Shown piece after piece: positions 1 to 13,106 of a DNA stretch of 64,000 nt. Position 1 is the first letter of the stretch; each line of letters begins with the position of its first letter. The notes below the pieces were generated by a model. That model was given only the letters and a program-made list of their open reading frames with translations, had not been told where the DNA came from and ran no database searches. Position numbers and translations under genes: made by a program. The DNA lies in assembly GCA_012295275.1 (NCBI GenBank), contig CM022671.1, positions 14,051,178-14,115,177 of the forward strand, in the 5' to 3' direction. Source of the DNA: Chrysomallon squamiferum. Lineage: Eukaryota > Mollusca > Gastropoda > Neomphalida > Peltospiridae.

Positions 1-1198
1 ATTTCAGAGAATGTAACTTACATGTCACCTGCCAGGAACTGTCATCTAACAAAGAAGAAAGTGTCACCATTGGCATCAGCTGACAATAATTTGAAATAGG
101 AATTTACCACATTTAAGAAGAAAAACAAAAAGTAAATTCTAGGTCACAAAGTTTTTCATTTATTTACCATCTAATTTGGAAATGCATTCATATGCTCCAA
201 AAAACCACCACTGCAAAAAAAAAAGTTGTGTTAGATTGAAATTGTTGTTCAAGGAATATTTTAGTTAACTTTGAGTAATAAAAATGAAATGTGTATTAAA
301 ATTATAAAATTAAAAAGAATAAAGTATTATAAATGTTTTTGTTTATTTATTATCCCAATATCATTTTTATTATTAAAACCATTAAGAAGCCATACTTGAC
401 TATATCTATTTAATTTTTATTAAGGCAGCAAAAATATTTAGATTATTGGTAACTTTTATAAAATTATTATTTGTTTTAGTGGACATGTAATTTTCATTAA
501 CAAAATTTGTACCATGTTTTTACACACGTTGTTACAATTTATTTTTATCATTCTGGAATTAATTAACTAATGTTTCAATAAAATATATTTGTACTGTAAC
601 ATGTATTGTTTTTCTTGCTTTGAATACTTGAAAACAGCTAAAAACTTAAATATCTCAGTATTTATTTACTTATCTCACGTTACTGTACAGTATTTATTTT
701 ATTAATGCTGCTAATATCATGATATTGTACAATAGTTATTTACTTAATGTCTACTGATATCATTTTACTGTACAGTATTTATTTGCAGTATTTATTTACT
801 TAATGCTGCTGATATCACGTTACTGTACAGTATTTATTTACTTAATATCTGCTAATATCACGTTACTGTACTGAATTTATTGACTTAAGAGGAGATTGTT
901 CATTTTCACTGAATAAGGTCCTCTACAGAGAAAAAGAATAAAAAAGAAAAAGAAAAATAGAAATTAAATAAAGTGTAATGACAGCTGTAATGCACTTTTT
1001 AATTTTTTTTTTTTTTTTTTTTTTTTTCTTGAGGAGTGTTTTTTTCTTTTCTTTTTTGTCTATATGTTACTTTATTCTGACACAAACAAATTATTAATAT
1101 AATTTCCATAATGTAGTTAGGCAGACAGACAGACAAATAGAAAAATAGGTAGATACATATAATCAAAGGATAACACAAACATACCACACCAAAAGTTT
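1..1198. other. AT-rich non-coding DNA
   Basis: No coding exon is recognisable. The stretch holds the minisatellite at 665-890 and a long poly-T run near 1003-1027. The only reading frame (minus, 999-1187) is low-complexity and hydrophobic with a lysine tail made by the poly-T tract, so it is not supported as a gene. Confidence 0.6.
665..890. repeat. Minisatellite, about 60 bp unit
   Basis: Four to five imperfect tandem copies of a unit of about 55-65 bp. Each reads roughly ATATCACGTTACTGTACAGT, then ATTTATTTACTTAATGCTGC. The unit includes the short palindrome TACTGTACAGTA. Copies differ by point changes and one internal duplication near 775-800. Confidence 0.75.
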
Positions 1199-1992
1199 AC
1201 GTCCGTATCACATCTCTACAGCTCTGTACTAGCAGGAAGAGACTTGGCAATAGCTTTAAGAAATTTCAGTTATGTTTATGAAGAAGGAACTAAATTGGAA
1301 AAGTTGAAAACAATTGCAGATCAAATTGAACATCAGTGTTCCACAGCACTAAAAGATCCAAATCGTTACATAGCAAATCCAATTGGTGCATTTTTATATA
1401 TTAAACGTTTCACGTTGGACTGGGAACGAGATGCACAGCCTATTCTTCACGAAAGTATTACGTCTCAGACAGAATTAACCGAACTACAAGAAATTCGTGA
1501 ACATCTTCCAAGTTACGAAGCTTTAGAAGTGGCCGCTACAGCTCTGTTTCGACTTCAAGACACGTACAAATTAAATGCTACAAGATTAGCAGACGTTTTA
1601 TATATGAACGATATATACAGAGATTATAAGCAGAAGACTGTTATCAATTAGGTCGCCTTGCATACATAATGAAAAATACAAATATGTACATTTCTGGATG
1701 GAGATAAGTCTTGAGAAAGTAAGAACAGAAAAAATTCAGAACGAATCTCGGTTAGAACTTCATGACTATGCAATACACGGTAGAGAATTTGCGGGACAGA
1801 GAGGACACGTTTTAAATTTGACAAATGAACAATTAATGTTAGCTAGTGGACTAGAACTTGCTCCGAACAGAAGGAAAAAGTATTCAAGTATATCAAAACG
1901 TAGCAAAGAAAAGAGAAAAAGTGCCAGAGTTAAAGAAAAAAAAAACTTTCGATGCTCTATGTCGTGGTGAAGACATTATTAGAAAAACCTAA
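1199..1992 (+). pseudogene. Prolyl 4-hydroxylase alpha-subunit relic (N-terminal half)
   Basis: Three consecutive reading frames match the N-terminal and peptide-substrate-binding (TPR) domains of procollagen prolyl 4-hydroxylase alpha, an ER enzyme that hydroxylates collagen prolines. Frame 1 (about 1199-1629) carries the helical dimerisation domain, with NPIGAFLYIKRFTLDW and ALFRLQDTYKLN. Frame 2 (about 1630-1690) reads AEDCYQLGRLAY. Frame 3 (about 1693-1940) reads WMEISLEKV and later LTNEQLMLASGLELAPN. A fourth shift at the A-tract near 1938-1946 restores DALCRGED, the motif just before the dioxygenase domain, then a stop at 1990-1992. The catalytic domain with its His-Asp-His iron site and the signal peptide are absent. 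No intron interrupts about 260 codons and an A-rich tract follows, which suggests a truncated retrocopy. Sequencing error could explain the homopolymer shift but not all of them. Confidence 0.85.
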
Positions 1993-2034
1993 AAAAAACC
2001 TAAAAAAAAAAACCAAGAAAAAACAAGAAAAACG
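1983..2034 (+). repeat. A-rich tract after the P4HA relic
   Basis: A run of A interrupted by CC, G and C follows immediately after the last recognisable P4HA codons. It could be a decayed poly(A) tail of a retrocopy, or internal A-rich sequence; no target-site duplication was identified by eye. Confidence 0.4.
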
Positions 2035-2040
2035 CAGTCA

Positions 2041-5000
2041 TCAATGACAGACTGTTTATCCTCTGACAACTGATAGACCATTAACATTTGTAAAAAAAAT
2101 ATTCCAGTTTTATGTTATTTTAATCTTTAGAAAAAGCTCTCTGTCTAAAACGGTACATCACGTTGGTCTCAATGAATCATCCGGTTTTGACAGCATCCAC
2201 TATATTTATTTTTATTGTTTATATTTTAGTTATTTATCACATATTAATAGATACTGTATATTGTTTATAGTATGTAAACTGAATATGATATTCCTGGAAC
2301 GTACCTACACATTTACATTTATTACTCATTATATAGCTATATACGACGTTTCGTTATCAGCGATTTTCTGTGGTGTGCAATGACGTACACCGAGAACCCC
2401 ACAAACAGAAGAAAAAAAGAAACTATAGCTGAAGGGAGATTACTCTCATATAATTTTTTTATTTCGGAGGGAGGCAGGATATCTACTTTGTTTTGCGATA
2501 TTTGTTATTTATGGGGGTTTTTTTCAGTTAAATGTAGATTCTAAGAATCACGAAGAGTTGACTTCTTTATATATACAGGTAATGGTAGAATATTACTTTC
2601 TTGAAATGTTTTTTTCTTTTTTCGGTGTCTTTTCCTGGCGTGCTGAAATGTTAAATAAAAACATGAAAGTTAATATATTTGTGAAATTTGAACTGTACTG
2701 TAGTAACATTTCTTTTGATTATTAATTTTAATGTGTGTGCGTGTCTGTTTAAAACTGTATTAAAGAGTGATTAAAGTGAATCAAGTGAAAAGTGACACAA
2801 TGTAATGAAATAATGAGTCAAGACAAATACATTTATGTTGTTATGTATGAAATAACTAAATACATGAAGATTAACAATGATAAACGATTTTGTTACAGCA
2901 TGTTTCTATTGTGTTAACGTCTGTAAAGATAAAAAGGAGTAAAGGAGGTGGCTAGGGAAATGTTTTTCCACCTCAGTGTGGTCAGACAGTCAATGCTGTC
3001 ATAAAACAGACAGGAACAAATTAATTAAAAAAATTAACTTACAAATACTCCTTTTTTGAATTTCCTAGAATGGTCAACGTTTAAAATTTTATATTGTTAT
3101 TAAAATATATAAAAATTGACCAAACCCCCCCCCCCAAAAAAAACCTAAAAACCAAAAAGCTAATCTGACAGCGGTATACATCGTGCACAAATGAAGAAAT
3201 GAACATATTAAAACTTTTCAAGTGTAGTAACACTGGGTAGAAAAGTTTAAAAATAAATAAATAAAACCTTTATAATTTATAACCACTGGATGTAGATGAA
3301 AACAATAGGTCGTTGTAGCAAGACTGAATGTCAAATTATATTCTAATTTTTCATAATGTAAATATTATTTCATTGTTTAAATCGAATTGTCATCATTTTA
3401 TTATCTTTATACTTCTTTCATATCTACTATCATTTACTATTACTTTCTTCTACAACAAAATTTCCAAGGCAACTTAGAAATGTAATAAATTATCCGCATT
3501 ATTTTGAATCAACCTTAGACAAAGAATGGGAAACAGTAAATGCAAAATGGGCTATAGATATAGAGATTTCAGCAGTTGTTATCTACACAAAAATATCCAT
3601 ACACACACACACACACTCGCTAATTATGAATATATTCTGTGATGTAGATAGTAATATATAACATTAAATTCCCTCGTAAACTACATAAATAGTGCATTCA
3701 GAATTAAACTGCGTCTTATAAAAAATTAAGTAGCAGTATTCTTAAATAAAAATATGTTATTTTTGCACAGTCCTAAGTTATTCGTATGAAAAGTGTTTGT
3801 GTTATAAAATAAAGAGGATATCTCAAGTATATGAAGGTACGACCATCAATGTTAAAATAAAAAAGAAAAAGAAAACATTTTTATCGTTTATTCTCAAGTT
3901 ATCAGAATAGTTTATAGTTGAGTCTGTTAGCCCCTATTAACATGAGCGCAGTGCATACTTCAGTTTTCATGAATAACTCTCAACGTAATTTATTCATTAA
4001 TATTAATATCGAAGTCGATTTTGTATTTGTGATTATGCACTGCGTTCCATAAACGAGATTCTCATGTAATTAATATGACGTGGATAACGGAATATCACAT
4101 TAAACGTTTCGTAACAGTACGCTGTATATTTCGCAAAATACAGGTATTGTCCATCAGTAAATATCATCATTTTAATCTAAAGTGATTATTTTAATGACCA
4201 TTTTAGTCTGTAATGTAATAAAATGTCTTTTGTGATTCTCCTATGAAATAAAAGGATAAGCTTACAGTTCCTATTATTATATTCAATGGTGCAGCTAGTA
4301 GAAAGCAATATCAATGATAACATAATTATGCTGTAAAAATTGTAAATTGTTTTCACTATAAACTGTTTTGACGAAATCAGAATTCTACCAACTCTTGATG
4401 CTTAACCCGTGACGCGTGTTTCTCTCACTGAATCCAGTTTATTCTACAAACAGTTTCTACTGATAGTGAAGAAACAAAGTCAATTCCGTCTCTGAATTTC
4501 TTGTTATCTGTGTGAATATCTAAAATGCTCATTACACTCGAGGAGTTATTTCTTTTTAATTTTATTTATTTATTATAATTTTGTTTTATTTATTTTATTT
4601 TTTCTTAATTTTTAAATTTTTTAAATTAATTACTTAATACTTTTTTTTATGATTCTAATAATATATTATTTGTTTACAGATGAATCGTAAAAACTGATGT
4701 ACATAAATTTGATTATTGCTTTAATTCGAGGTGAATTTAGTGTATTTTTTAAATAAGAAAGAAAATAAGTAAGTATATAAATAAATAAATAAATAAATAA
4801 AGGAAGAGAACCTATGTTTATAAATTAATTTTTCAGTGTTCATTTAAAAAATACTTGTATATCAGCTTTTCAGAGTCTATATAAAATTTAAAAAATTACT
4901 AATACTTCCATTCTTTCTGAAATTTAAAATTCTATAAAATTATTATTTTCATGGATGTGCATATCGCAATATGTTATTAACAAATGGAAATTATCAATGA

Positions 5001-5365
5001 AATCCTATTTGTCTGTATACTGTAGGTAATTAAATTTAATATAATGAACATTAAATACGTCATCATTTTTTATTATTCATGCAATGTTTATCGTTGGAAA
5101 ACAAACGTATACATATTAAAATATCACATATTTGTTCCTCTGCTGCTAGTAAATAAAATAGATAGGTCAAGTTAAGGGTAGAAACGTTCGGTAGATCGTG
5201 ATAAAGTAAAGTGATCTATTCATAATAAAAAAATTAAATTGTATTCGATGATTAATTTAATCGTATAAACGGTTGTTATTTTTGCATAAGGTGAGAATTG
5301 TTAGCAGTAGATGATGATATATATAGCTTGTTTAGTTTGTAGTCTTGATTATTGTTGTTACTGTT
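2041..5365. other. AT-rich non-coding DNA
   Basis: No protein homology or RNA gene is seen. Contents are short homopolymers (C-run near 3125), an (AC)n run at about 3600-3617, an (AAAT)n run near 4779-4800 and AT-rich filler. Confidence 0.5.
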
Positions 5366-5375
5366 ATTATTGTTA

Positions 5376-5376
5376 A

Positions 5377-5420
<44 letters not shown>

Positions 5421-5421
5421 T
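5376..5421. repeat. (ATT)n microsatellite
   Basis: About 14 uninterrupted ATT triplets, followed 260 bp later by an inverse-phase AAT tract. Confidence 0.9.
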
Positions 5422-5678
5422 ATATAATTAAACTGTGATTGACAACAAAATATCATATTCATAACGCGGGATTTCTGTAATATCACGTTTTCTTTTTATA
5501 ATCTCTAATATTGTTTACAAAATATAACATTTCTCTCGCAGTTACTCTCTATATTTGTTAATATTAACAAGACACATGTAATTATCATCATAATACGTGG
5601 TGTAAGTAACAGAAACCTCACATTAATTAGATCAAAATATGTTAAAGTTAAGCAATAGAAACATAAGATACAAATGTC

Positions 5679-5679
<1 letters not shown>

Positions 5680-5723
<44 letters not shown>
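5680..5723. repeat. (AAT)n microsatellite
   Basis: About 14 AAT triplets. The minus-strand frame through it (5505-5735) is poly-tyrosine created by the repeat and is not a gene. With the ATT tract at 5376-5421 it forms a complementary pair 260 bp apart that could fold back. Confidence 0.9.
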
Positions 5724-5724
<1 letters not shown>

Positions 5725-8700
5725 AAATACCACACTAATATTTTTCAAAGCTGAAATCCATAGAATTGTGAAAACTCCTCTGAATCTTCAGCACTGACCT
5801 GCCTGGTACTGTAAGGGTGAGAGTAAGATCTGACAAACTCTGTCTTTGACCAAGTCTTTAAAAGAAATACAAAATCTGACAGAGACTTAACAGATTCCAT
5901 GAATGTTTCCACCTTTGCAGCAATTACTAATCAGTAATAGGCATCTATGTATAAGAGGCATTGGTTTTATGACATACTTCCCCAAATTACTTTTAATAAT
6001 TCATGTAGAATTGATTGCGTTATAAAGCAGTACGTGTTTAAAAGTTTGTAAATACTGATCGGCGTTCGATGTTGCCATTTTGGGTTTCGATCAGAAGTTT
6101 CCGTGAGGTTTCCGTGACGGTTGTTCATATCATCAAACCGTGACACCTGCACCTTTCCTAAAATAAATAAAATAAATAAATAAAATTAAATGGAAAAAAA
6201 ACATTTTACAATGATTTAATAAATAATAATAACACATTAAATAAACCAAAAAATAAAGGAAACTGGTTATTTAAAAGATAATAAGCTGGTTCTGTCTGCT
6301 ACAAAACATTATACAGAATTATAAAAAACCATAATTACATAATTTTAAGTATATTTACACAATGATTACCCTGACCAAAGCTTGATTTTCTGCTGATTTA
6401 AATAATAAAAAAGTTATTTTTATAAAAGATTCGGTTTTGTTTTTTGTTGTTTTGTCAGTTTTTTATTTTTTCTTATAAAAAATTCTAATTACATAATTTT
6501 AAATATATTTACAGTATACTGATTACCCCCAGCAAACCCTTGATTTAAGTAAAACAATTTTTTTTTTAAAATTATCAATTCTATATGTTATCACATTGAT
6601 TTCAGCTTATGTTTGTTTTCTTCACAAAAATGGCATTTCATAGCAATGATGAATATCTATTTCAGTGAAAAAAATTAGAATAACCATGCAGACATCAATG
6701 ATAAAAACAGTGCAAGCTAAAAAAATAAAACTTATTAAAATTAGCATTTAATAATAATAATAATAATAATTTAAAAAAGAAAAAAAAAACAGAAAGAAAG
6801 AAACTAAAATGAATAATGGTACAAAAAAGTTTTATTGTATTTTTAATATGCCCGATGATCAATAAATTTTGTATTGTTTATTTACTGTAATGCAAAACAT
6901 GATGAGTTTTTAGTAAAATATTACCAAGAACGGCAACTCACTTTTAAAAAATATTTGTTTCTTTCTTTTTGTTATTTATTGATTGATTTATTTATTATTT
7001 ATTTATTTTTAGTTTTTTAAAAAGCTAAAAAATGTTTTTTAAAAATTAAAAATACAAATATATATATATATATATTGTAGCGAAAGTTAGTATTCAAACT
7101 GGTGACCGTTTTTACTGCGCCTGCAATGAATTACTTTAATGATAATAATAGAGGAGTATCAGACAAGCGCATTTTTCTAAAAATGGCAGAAGTTACTGGA
7201 AATTACTGGAAAAAATAGCATGTGTCAGCTCAGAACTGAATGAAATTAAATGGGTAAATACATAATTTTATTTATTTATTATTTTTATTTATTATTATTA
7301 TTTGATAAACAAGGTGATAAATGTGTTTTTCAACTATAGTAATAATTGAGAATTTATTGATTCATTTTCGATGTTGAACAATCAAGTGACTCGAGGAATT
7401 AAAAAAAACAAAAAACAAAACAAACAAATAATAATAATAATAATAATAATAATATTTAAAAAACAGCGCGCGCGGCTCTCCTACGCCATCAAAAATAATA
7501 AATAAATAAATAAATAATATCAAAAATAAACAAACATAATTGTTGTTTTTTTTTCTTTTGTTGTTTTTTTCCACTTCGGCTTAACTTTTTATAATAATCA
7601 GCTTTAAATGTAATTAGCAAAGCTGCTTAATTAAATCTCCATAGAGACCTGGCCATTGGCTTGGCCTATGAGTTGTTTGTCACCTTGTGACATTGTTCAT
7701 TTTCAACGTGACAGTTTAATCAAAAAATATGACAAATTATTAATTTTTATTTAAAAAAAAAAAAAATACGTTGAAACATATGAAAACATTCATAACTGTA
7801 GGTAAGTACACTTTGCGATTAATTACAATTAATTAAATTTGGTACTTTGCTAATAATCATACTTTATTTATTTATTTTTTCTTCTGTATTACATGACAGA
7901 CAGCAGTTTTTAATTTGGAAATATTGTCTAAATTTCAAGAAATTGGCCATTTTGTATTTTGATATTTTATCTTCAGTTTTTCAGAAGTTTAGAAAAATTG
8001 ACAGGTGAATGCTACTTATCCTAAAATATCAGTTCATCATCCTAAAGATTTTTATAGTGTAATTATAATCTAGTTTTGGACTTAATGGTGTGCAGTATAA
8101 CTCTGGTTTAAACTTTACATGTATAGCTGAAAACATTTCAATCTGCATTTATTTACTTCAAATGGACATTTTATAACCAACTGATTTTGTGTTTTTAGTC
8201 TTATTGTAGAAATAAACAACTTCAGAGCTGCAGAATGAAGAAATGGTTGATGAAAGCTTCTGGATATGCAGATTTAATACTGCACAGGCTCTGTCATGAG
8301 TCAGTCATGTAATAACATGTGATTTCTATTTTGTATTACATTAATATCCAACATATTTTTTTCAAGCTGAACAATATTATAAAATATAATAAAATAAAAT
8401 GAATAATTACTGGGTAATTGAATGAAGTCAGTAATATTTAATAAACGATTTGTACCATGCAGTTAATATTTTTATAATATATTTTAACGATGGAGAAAAT
8501 GCTTTTAATTTATTTATATTTTAATTTTAGAATTGTTGCAATTTGCTAATAACTGTTATACATACAATAAGAATATTTTTCTTTTGCTAGTTATTTTATG
8601 GATTGAAGACAATAATTTGAAAGCCATCAACAAAAAAGAATGCATGCAAGCAGAGAATACAAGAAATTAAAAATGGAAGAAAAAGGACATTATCAAAACT

Positions 8701-9825
8701 TGTGACCTGAGATTCATTGATTCATTTCTGTATGGCTCTGTAAGTGAACAAATATATTTTTTGTTAGAACAGTAATTTTATAATATTAGTATTGTTACAT
8801 TAGTTATGATGTAGCAGCTTTACTTCTTGTTTACCATTCTTTTGAGTCTTCAGAATCCCACTTGAATTTCCTTAGATGAATATGTGGAGTCATGTCTTTA
8901 ATTCTATTCATGGTTTTTAATCTCTGGAAATCCAAAAAATATTTTTCCTATTTTGTCCTTTTTATTATTTTATTTTATTTTATTTTTTGACATGATGCAT
9001 TCAGTTTATCATACATAAAGTTACATTTTTTTCATAAATCCACCAGTCACAAGAATATTTTTTCAAGTGGGTTTTCATTTTGCTTAATTCTACTACAATA
9101 TAATAATAATAATTATTGATCTAATGGAAAACTGTCAGTTAATGTACAGCTGACAAGTTACTAAAAGTTAAGTTGTAAATCTGTGCAAGTTCTCTTTTAA
9201 ACAGTGTTTTTTTAGTTGATATTAATCAAAGGTCATGGATTTTGCTGTTCTGATTACAGTAAAATGTCCTAGCAGATCAGTTACAGCTATTAATAATCAA
9301 ACAAGCAAACACATCCACATACATTTGAATACTAAAAAAAGTCTTTAAAGAGAAAAATCCTTTTATTAAAACAATTTTAAAAATTAAGAATATTAAATGT
9401 AGTTTTTGACATAAACTGCTTTGATCTTAATTTAATTACCATAGTTATTATAAATGTTGTTTTAATCACAAATCTTTTAACATTTTATTTATTTTTAGTT
9501 ATACTTTTAAAACTATGATTATGTTTTGAATTATATTGTTAAATTAAAATAAAAAATATTAATAAAAAATGCTTAAAATATGTGTCTTTCCATATGGAAG
9601 ACATTAGTACAGAAATAACTTTTCAATTATAACATTTAATTCTTTTTTTAAATTATTAACTTTGAATGATTAAAAAATAAAGACACTTTATTTTAAATTT
9701 ATTTTCAAAAACATGAATGGATATTATTTATTTTTATTTTTATTTTTTAAAATTTAAAAAAAAAATGTTCTCTTTTATTTTTAACTTTTTATCACCTGAA
9801 TGTTTGTGTAAGCTCACACTGTTTT
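5724..9825. other. AT-rich non-coding DNA
   Basis: No coding exon recognised. It holds short AAT/ATTT microsatellites (about 6750-6768, 7433-7453, 7498-7516), an (AT)n run at about 7060-7075, and a slightly GC-richer patch at 7630-7720 with the small stem GTCACCTTGTGAC. The minus frames at 5967-6152 and 7362-7574 have no recognisable similarity. Confidence 0.5.
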
Positions 9826-9830
9826 TTTTT

Positions 9831-9897
9831 CACCTGGAACTGTCAGTCTGAAAGCCATTGTGTCAGAATACAGACTGATCTAAGGGTTCCTTACCCT
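9831..9897 (+). other. Foldback hairpin
   Basis: TCAGTCTG (9843-9850) pairs perfectly with CAGACTGA (9871-9878). GGAAC (9836-9840) pairs with GTTCC (9886-9890), and CACCTGG partly pairs with the CCCTGG near 9894-9899. It lies 190 bp upstream of the first CTGGGAATTC-type hairpin. Function is unknown. Confidence 0.45.
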
Positions 9898-10081
9898 GGA
9901 TGATAGCCAATGGCTAATCAAGTATTTGACATTTAGCTTAGACACCTCTATTACATTTAATATTCTTGAGGGTCTTGCATCGGAATGATATTTTAAATGT
10001 TATTTTATTTTATTTTATTTATTTTTCTCTAAACATTATTTTATTTATTAATTTAATTTTTCATCAGATATTTACTTGTCT

Positions 10082-10149
10082 ATTTTAATTCTGTGTCCTG
10101 GGATTCCAGTAAATGGCCCCTATTGATTTCCCAGAACATAGTTTGAAAT
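10082..10149 (+). ncRNA. Candidate hairpin, CTGGGAATTC family, copy 1
   Basis: The left arm (10082-10108) has TTCTGTGTCCTGGGATTCCA. The right arm (10125-10149) has TTTCCCAGAACATAGTTTGA. They pair around a roughly 15-nt loop, with CCTGGGA opposite TCCCAG at the core. It is the most distant member of the family at 15.6-17.5 and 56-57 kb. A precursor microRNA is one reading; a mobile foldback repeat is the alternative. Confidence 0.4.
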
Positions 10150-11564
10150 AGCTTAAATAATCATAAAGATTATAATATCCCATTGATTAAAGTAAAGAAA
10201 TATCTGATATGAGAGATACTTTATGGTTTCACAATTTCTAGCACCAAACATCAGGAATAACCAGTTTAATCACTGCAAAACATTGGTCTTAGTGAAACAT
10301 AGGAATAACCAATACAGTGGTGTATCCAGAAATAAAATAAGGGTTGGTGGTGGCTGGATTGGCCAAAGATGCACATATTTTGCCAAGTTGTGATTTAAAG
10401 TAAAAATTGAACATTTTTCTCTTTCTAATGAATGCTGATAATGTTAGATCAGTTAGATTGTCACAAACACTTTGGGTGATGTGTATGCACCAATAATAGG
10501 TAGCAAAGTCAGTATGTTAACATGATTTATGTGGCAAAAGTAATAAAAGAAGAATAAAAGAGAACAGGAGCTGCAGGTGATTCATTAATTAGTCAAGCAG
10601 TAAGGACTGAGCATGTGGTGTGGTGCAAAGCCACAAAACTGGTTTCGATGCATGTGTCATATCCAAGAAATGTAGGCAGATAGATACTATTTCTCACCTG
10701 AAATATCACAGGCTTCTTTTCATTGTACTTTCAGCTATGAAGAGTGCATTATGCACCAGGTTTCCAGCAGTTGTAATTAAAATACAACCAATTTCAGTTG
10801 GAAAATATGATGTCAATAAGTTGTTTTGTGTTGTACATTGGCAACACTGTTATGGTTAAGATGAAATTATTAAATGTCACAGATACATATAACTTACAGG
10901 TGTCTGTGACATAATCTTTAATGTATTTTGAGTGTTTTGTTAATTTTGTAAAATTATATTTGGATTGAACATTAAAAAAAAAAAAAAAAAAGAAAAAAAA
11001 GAAAAGAAGCAAATTCACCTCCACTGGATCAGCCACTGTAATTTATTCTATTTCATTAAATGTTGTAGTGGTGTCAAACTGTATAATAACCAGTTTATAT
11101 CAAAGTGTCAAGCTTACCTCGCTCTATGTCATTTTGGCCTATGTCAAATTCATCTTTGATTCATGTTGTCAAAAAATTAAATTATTATAACATTTGTAAA
11201 CTCCACTTTGCAGTTTTCTTCAGCATTGGCAACAGCTGTACATTTTCCTCCACAGTGCATGCTCAAAGCACTTTACAAAGAAGAAAACATAGACCTTAAA
11301 AAATTGACTGATTATGAATTATATTGTAATAGTACTTACAAAAGTTTATTACAGTATATGGTTATTTGAGTATAAATGGAGCAAAAGTTGAAATAAATAT
11401 AAGAAGTGACTTTTGAAAAGTCATCTTTAGAGAACCTGGTTTAATGTGCGACTTCACAAAGCAAAGAGCAAACTGTTTCAGAAGTCTTCTTCAGAGTATT
11501 ACAGTTTTTACCAGGTTTTTTCTCAACAGGTTGTCAGACCTTCAGATAGCCATTTCAATCACTG
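10150..11564. other. AT-rich non-coding DNA
   Basis: Nothing recognisable. Small frames at 10620-10859, 10965-11159 and 11105-11299 (plus) lack family motifs and include an A-tract (10973-10999). Confidence 0.5.
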
Positions 11565-12642
11565 TGATACCCATATTTATTGATGTCAGACATACATACA
11601 TGTCCGCTGTCGTTGTAATGATAAAACACTACCAATACCGTTATTTGTTATCAGACATCCACTACATGTATGCTGTTGTTGTAGTGTTAAAACACTAGTG
11701 ATACCATTATTCAGACATCCTCTACATGTCTGCTGTTGTTATAGTGGTAAAACACTAGGGATACCCATTTTATTGTTGTCTAACCTGTGTACTGCATGTC
11801 TGATGTTGTTGTAGTGGTAAAACCCTAGTTGTATCCATATTTATTGTTGTCAGATATCCACTAGATGTCTGATGTTGTTGTAGTGGGAAAACACTAGGGA
11901 TACCATATTTATTGTTGTTAGATATCTACTACATGTTTGATGTTGTAGTGGTAAAACACTAGGGATACCCATTTTTATTGTTGCAGACCTGTGCAACATA
12001 TCTAATGTTTCTGTAGTGGTAAACCACTGGGGATGCACATATTTATTGTTGTCAGACCTACACTACATTTCTGCTGTTGTTGTAGTGGTAAAACACTAGG
12101 GATACCCATTTTTATTGTTGTCAGACATGATCTACATGTCTGGTTTTGTTGTAGTGTTAAAACACTAATGATACCATTATTTATTGTTGTGAGACATCCT
12201 CTACATGTCTGCTGTTGTTGTAGTGTTAAAACACTAGGGATACCCATATTGTTGAGAGACATTCTCTACATGTCTTCTGTTGTTGTAGTGGCAAAACCCT
12301 TGTTATACCCATATTTATTGTTGTCAGACGTCCACTACAAGTCTGATGTTGTTGTAGTGGTAAAACACTAGGGATACCATATTTATTGTTTTCAGACATC
12401 CACTACTTGTTTAATCTTGTTGTAGTGGTAAAACACTAGGGATACCATATGTATTGTTGTCAGACATCCACTACTTGTTTGATGTTGTTGTAGTGGTAAA
12501 ACACAAGGGATACCCATATTTATTGTTGTCAGACATCTTCTACATGTCTGCTGTTGTTGTAGTATTAAAGCACTAGGGATACCCATGTTGTTTTGAGACA
12601 TCGACTACATGTCTGCTGTTGTTTTAGTGGTAAAACACTAGA
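11565..12642. repeat. 69-bp satellite array with paired stem-loops
   Basis: About 16 tandem copies of a unit of roughly 66-70 bp: ATTTATTGTTGTCAGACAT, then a 6-8 nt spacer, ATGTCTGCTGTTGTTGTAG, then TGGTAAAACACTAGGGATAC. Each unit contains two short stems: CAGACAT...ATGTCTG and TAGTG...CACTA. Because 69 is divisible by three, open frames run through it on both strands (for example minus 12002-12262, with a repeated LTTINMGIPSVLPLQQQQTC-like motif). Indels switch the frame between copies, so translation is not supported. Confidence 0.9.
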
Positions 12643-12844
12643 ACCAGTTAATGACATAGAGTGGGGTATATGTATTTCCTTTTTTCTTTTTTTCTTCTCA
12701 ATACTCTTTCTTTTCTTTTTTCTTTTTGTTCTCCCCATTCATTTCATACACATCACTCCATCTGTTTATCACTGGAACTCAGCAATGTAATTTAATGACA
12801 TTTTCTCAGTCAGTCATCTTTGAGCATACATGATCAGGTATTCT

Positions 12845-12985
12845 CCATGTAATACTTCAACCAACATTCCCAGGCCAAGAACACTGGGTGGGTAGGTCCC
12901 ATCAGGTGAGCAGATGTCACATCACCAGTATCACCACCCAGACGTCCTTGTCACTGAAGGACCCACCCCACAAGTCATCATACAG
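12845..12985 (+). repeat. Higher-GC block, left half of inverted pair
   Basis: A block much richer in GC than its surroundings. AACATTCCCAGGCCAAGAAC (12863-12882) and CTTGTCACTGAAGGA (about 12947-12961) recur, diverged, in reverse complement at 14470-14600. No protein similarity is seen in any frame. It could be a dispersed repeat or a remnant of a duplicated exon. Confidence 0.6.
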
Positions 12986-13106
12986 TCCTGTGGATGTCCA
13001 TTTCACTCCTGGTACCTTGATGCAGGACTGCTGTGTTCCCTGATCTCACTGATGTACCCATTGCAGAGTAGGGATCATCTCCACCATCCTGTCTATTGAT
13101 AGATAG

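Noticed and set aside
5505-5735. Minus-strand frame with a long poly-tyrosine run
   Set aside because: Created entirely by the (AAT)n microsatellite. The same applies to frames at 13597-13803, 16840-17046, 29906-30100 and 34294-34531.
11850-12601. Repeated-peptide frames on the minus strand through the 69-bp satellite
   Set aside because: Frames are open because the unit length is divisible by three. Indels between copies shift frame repeatedly, and no start context or splice structure is shared.
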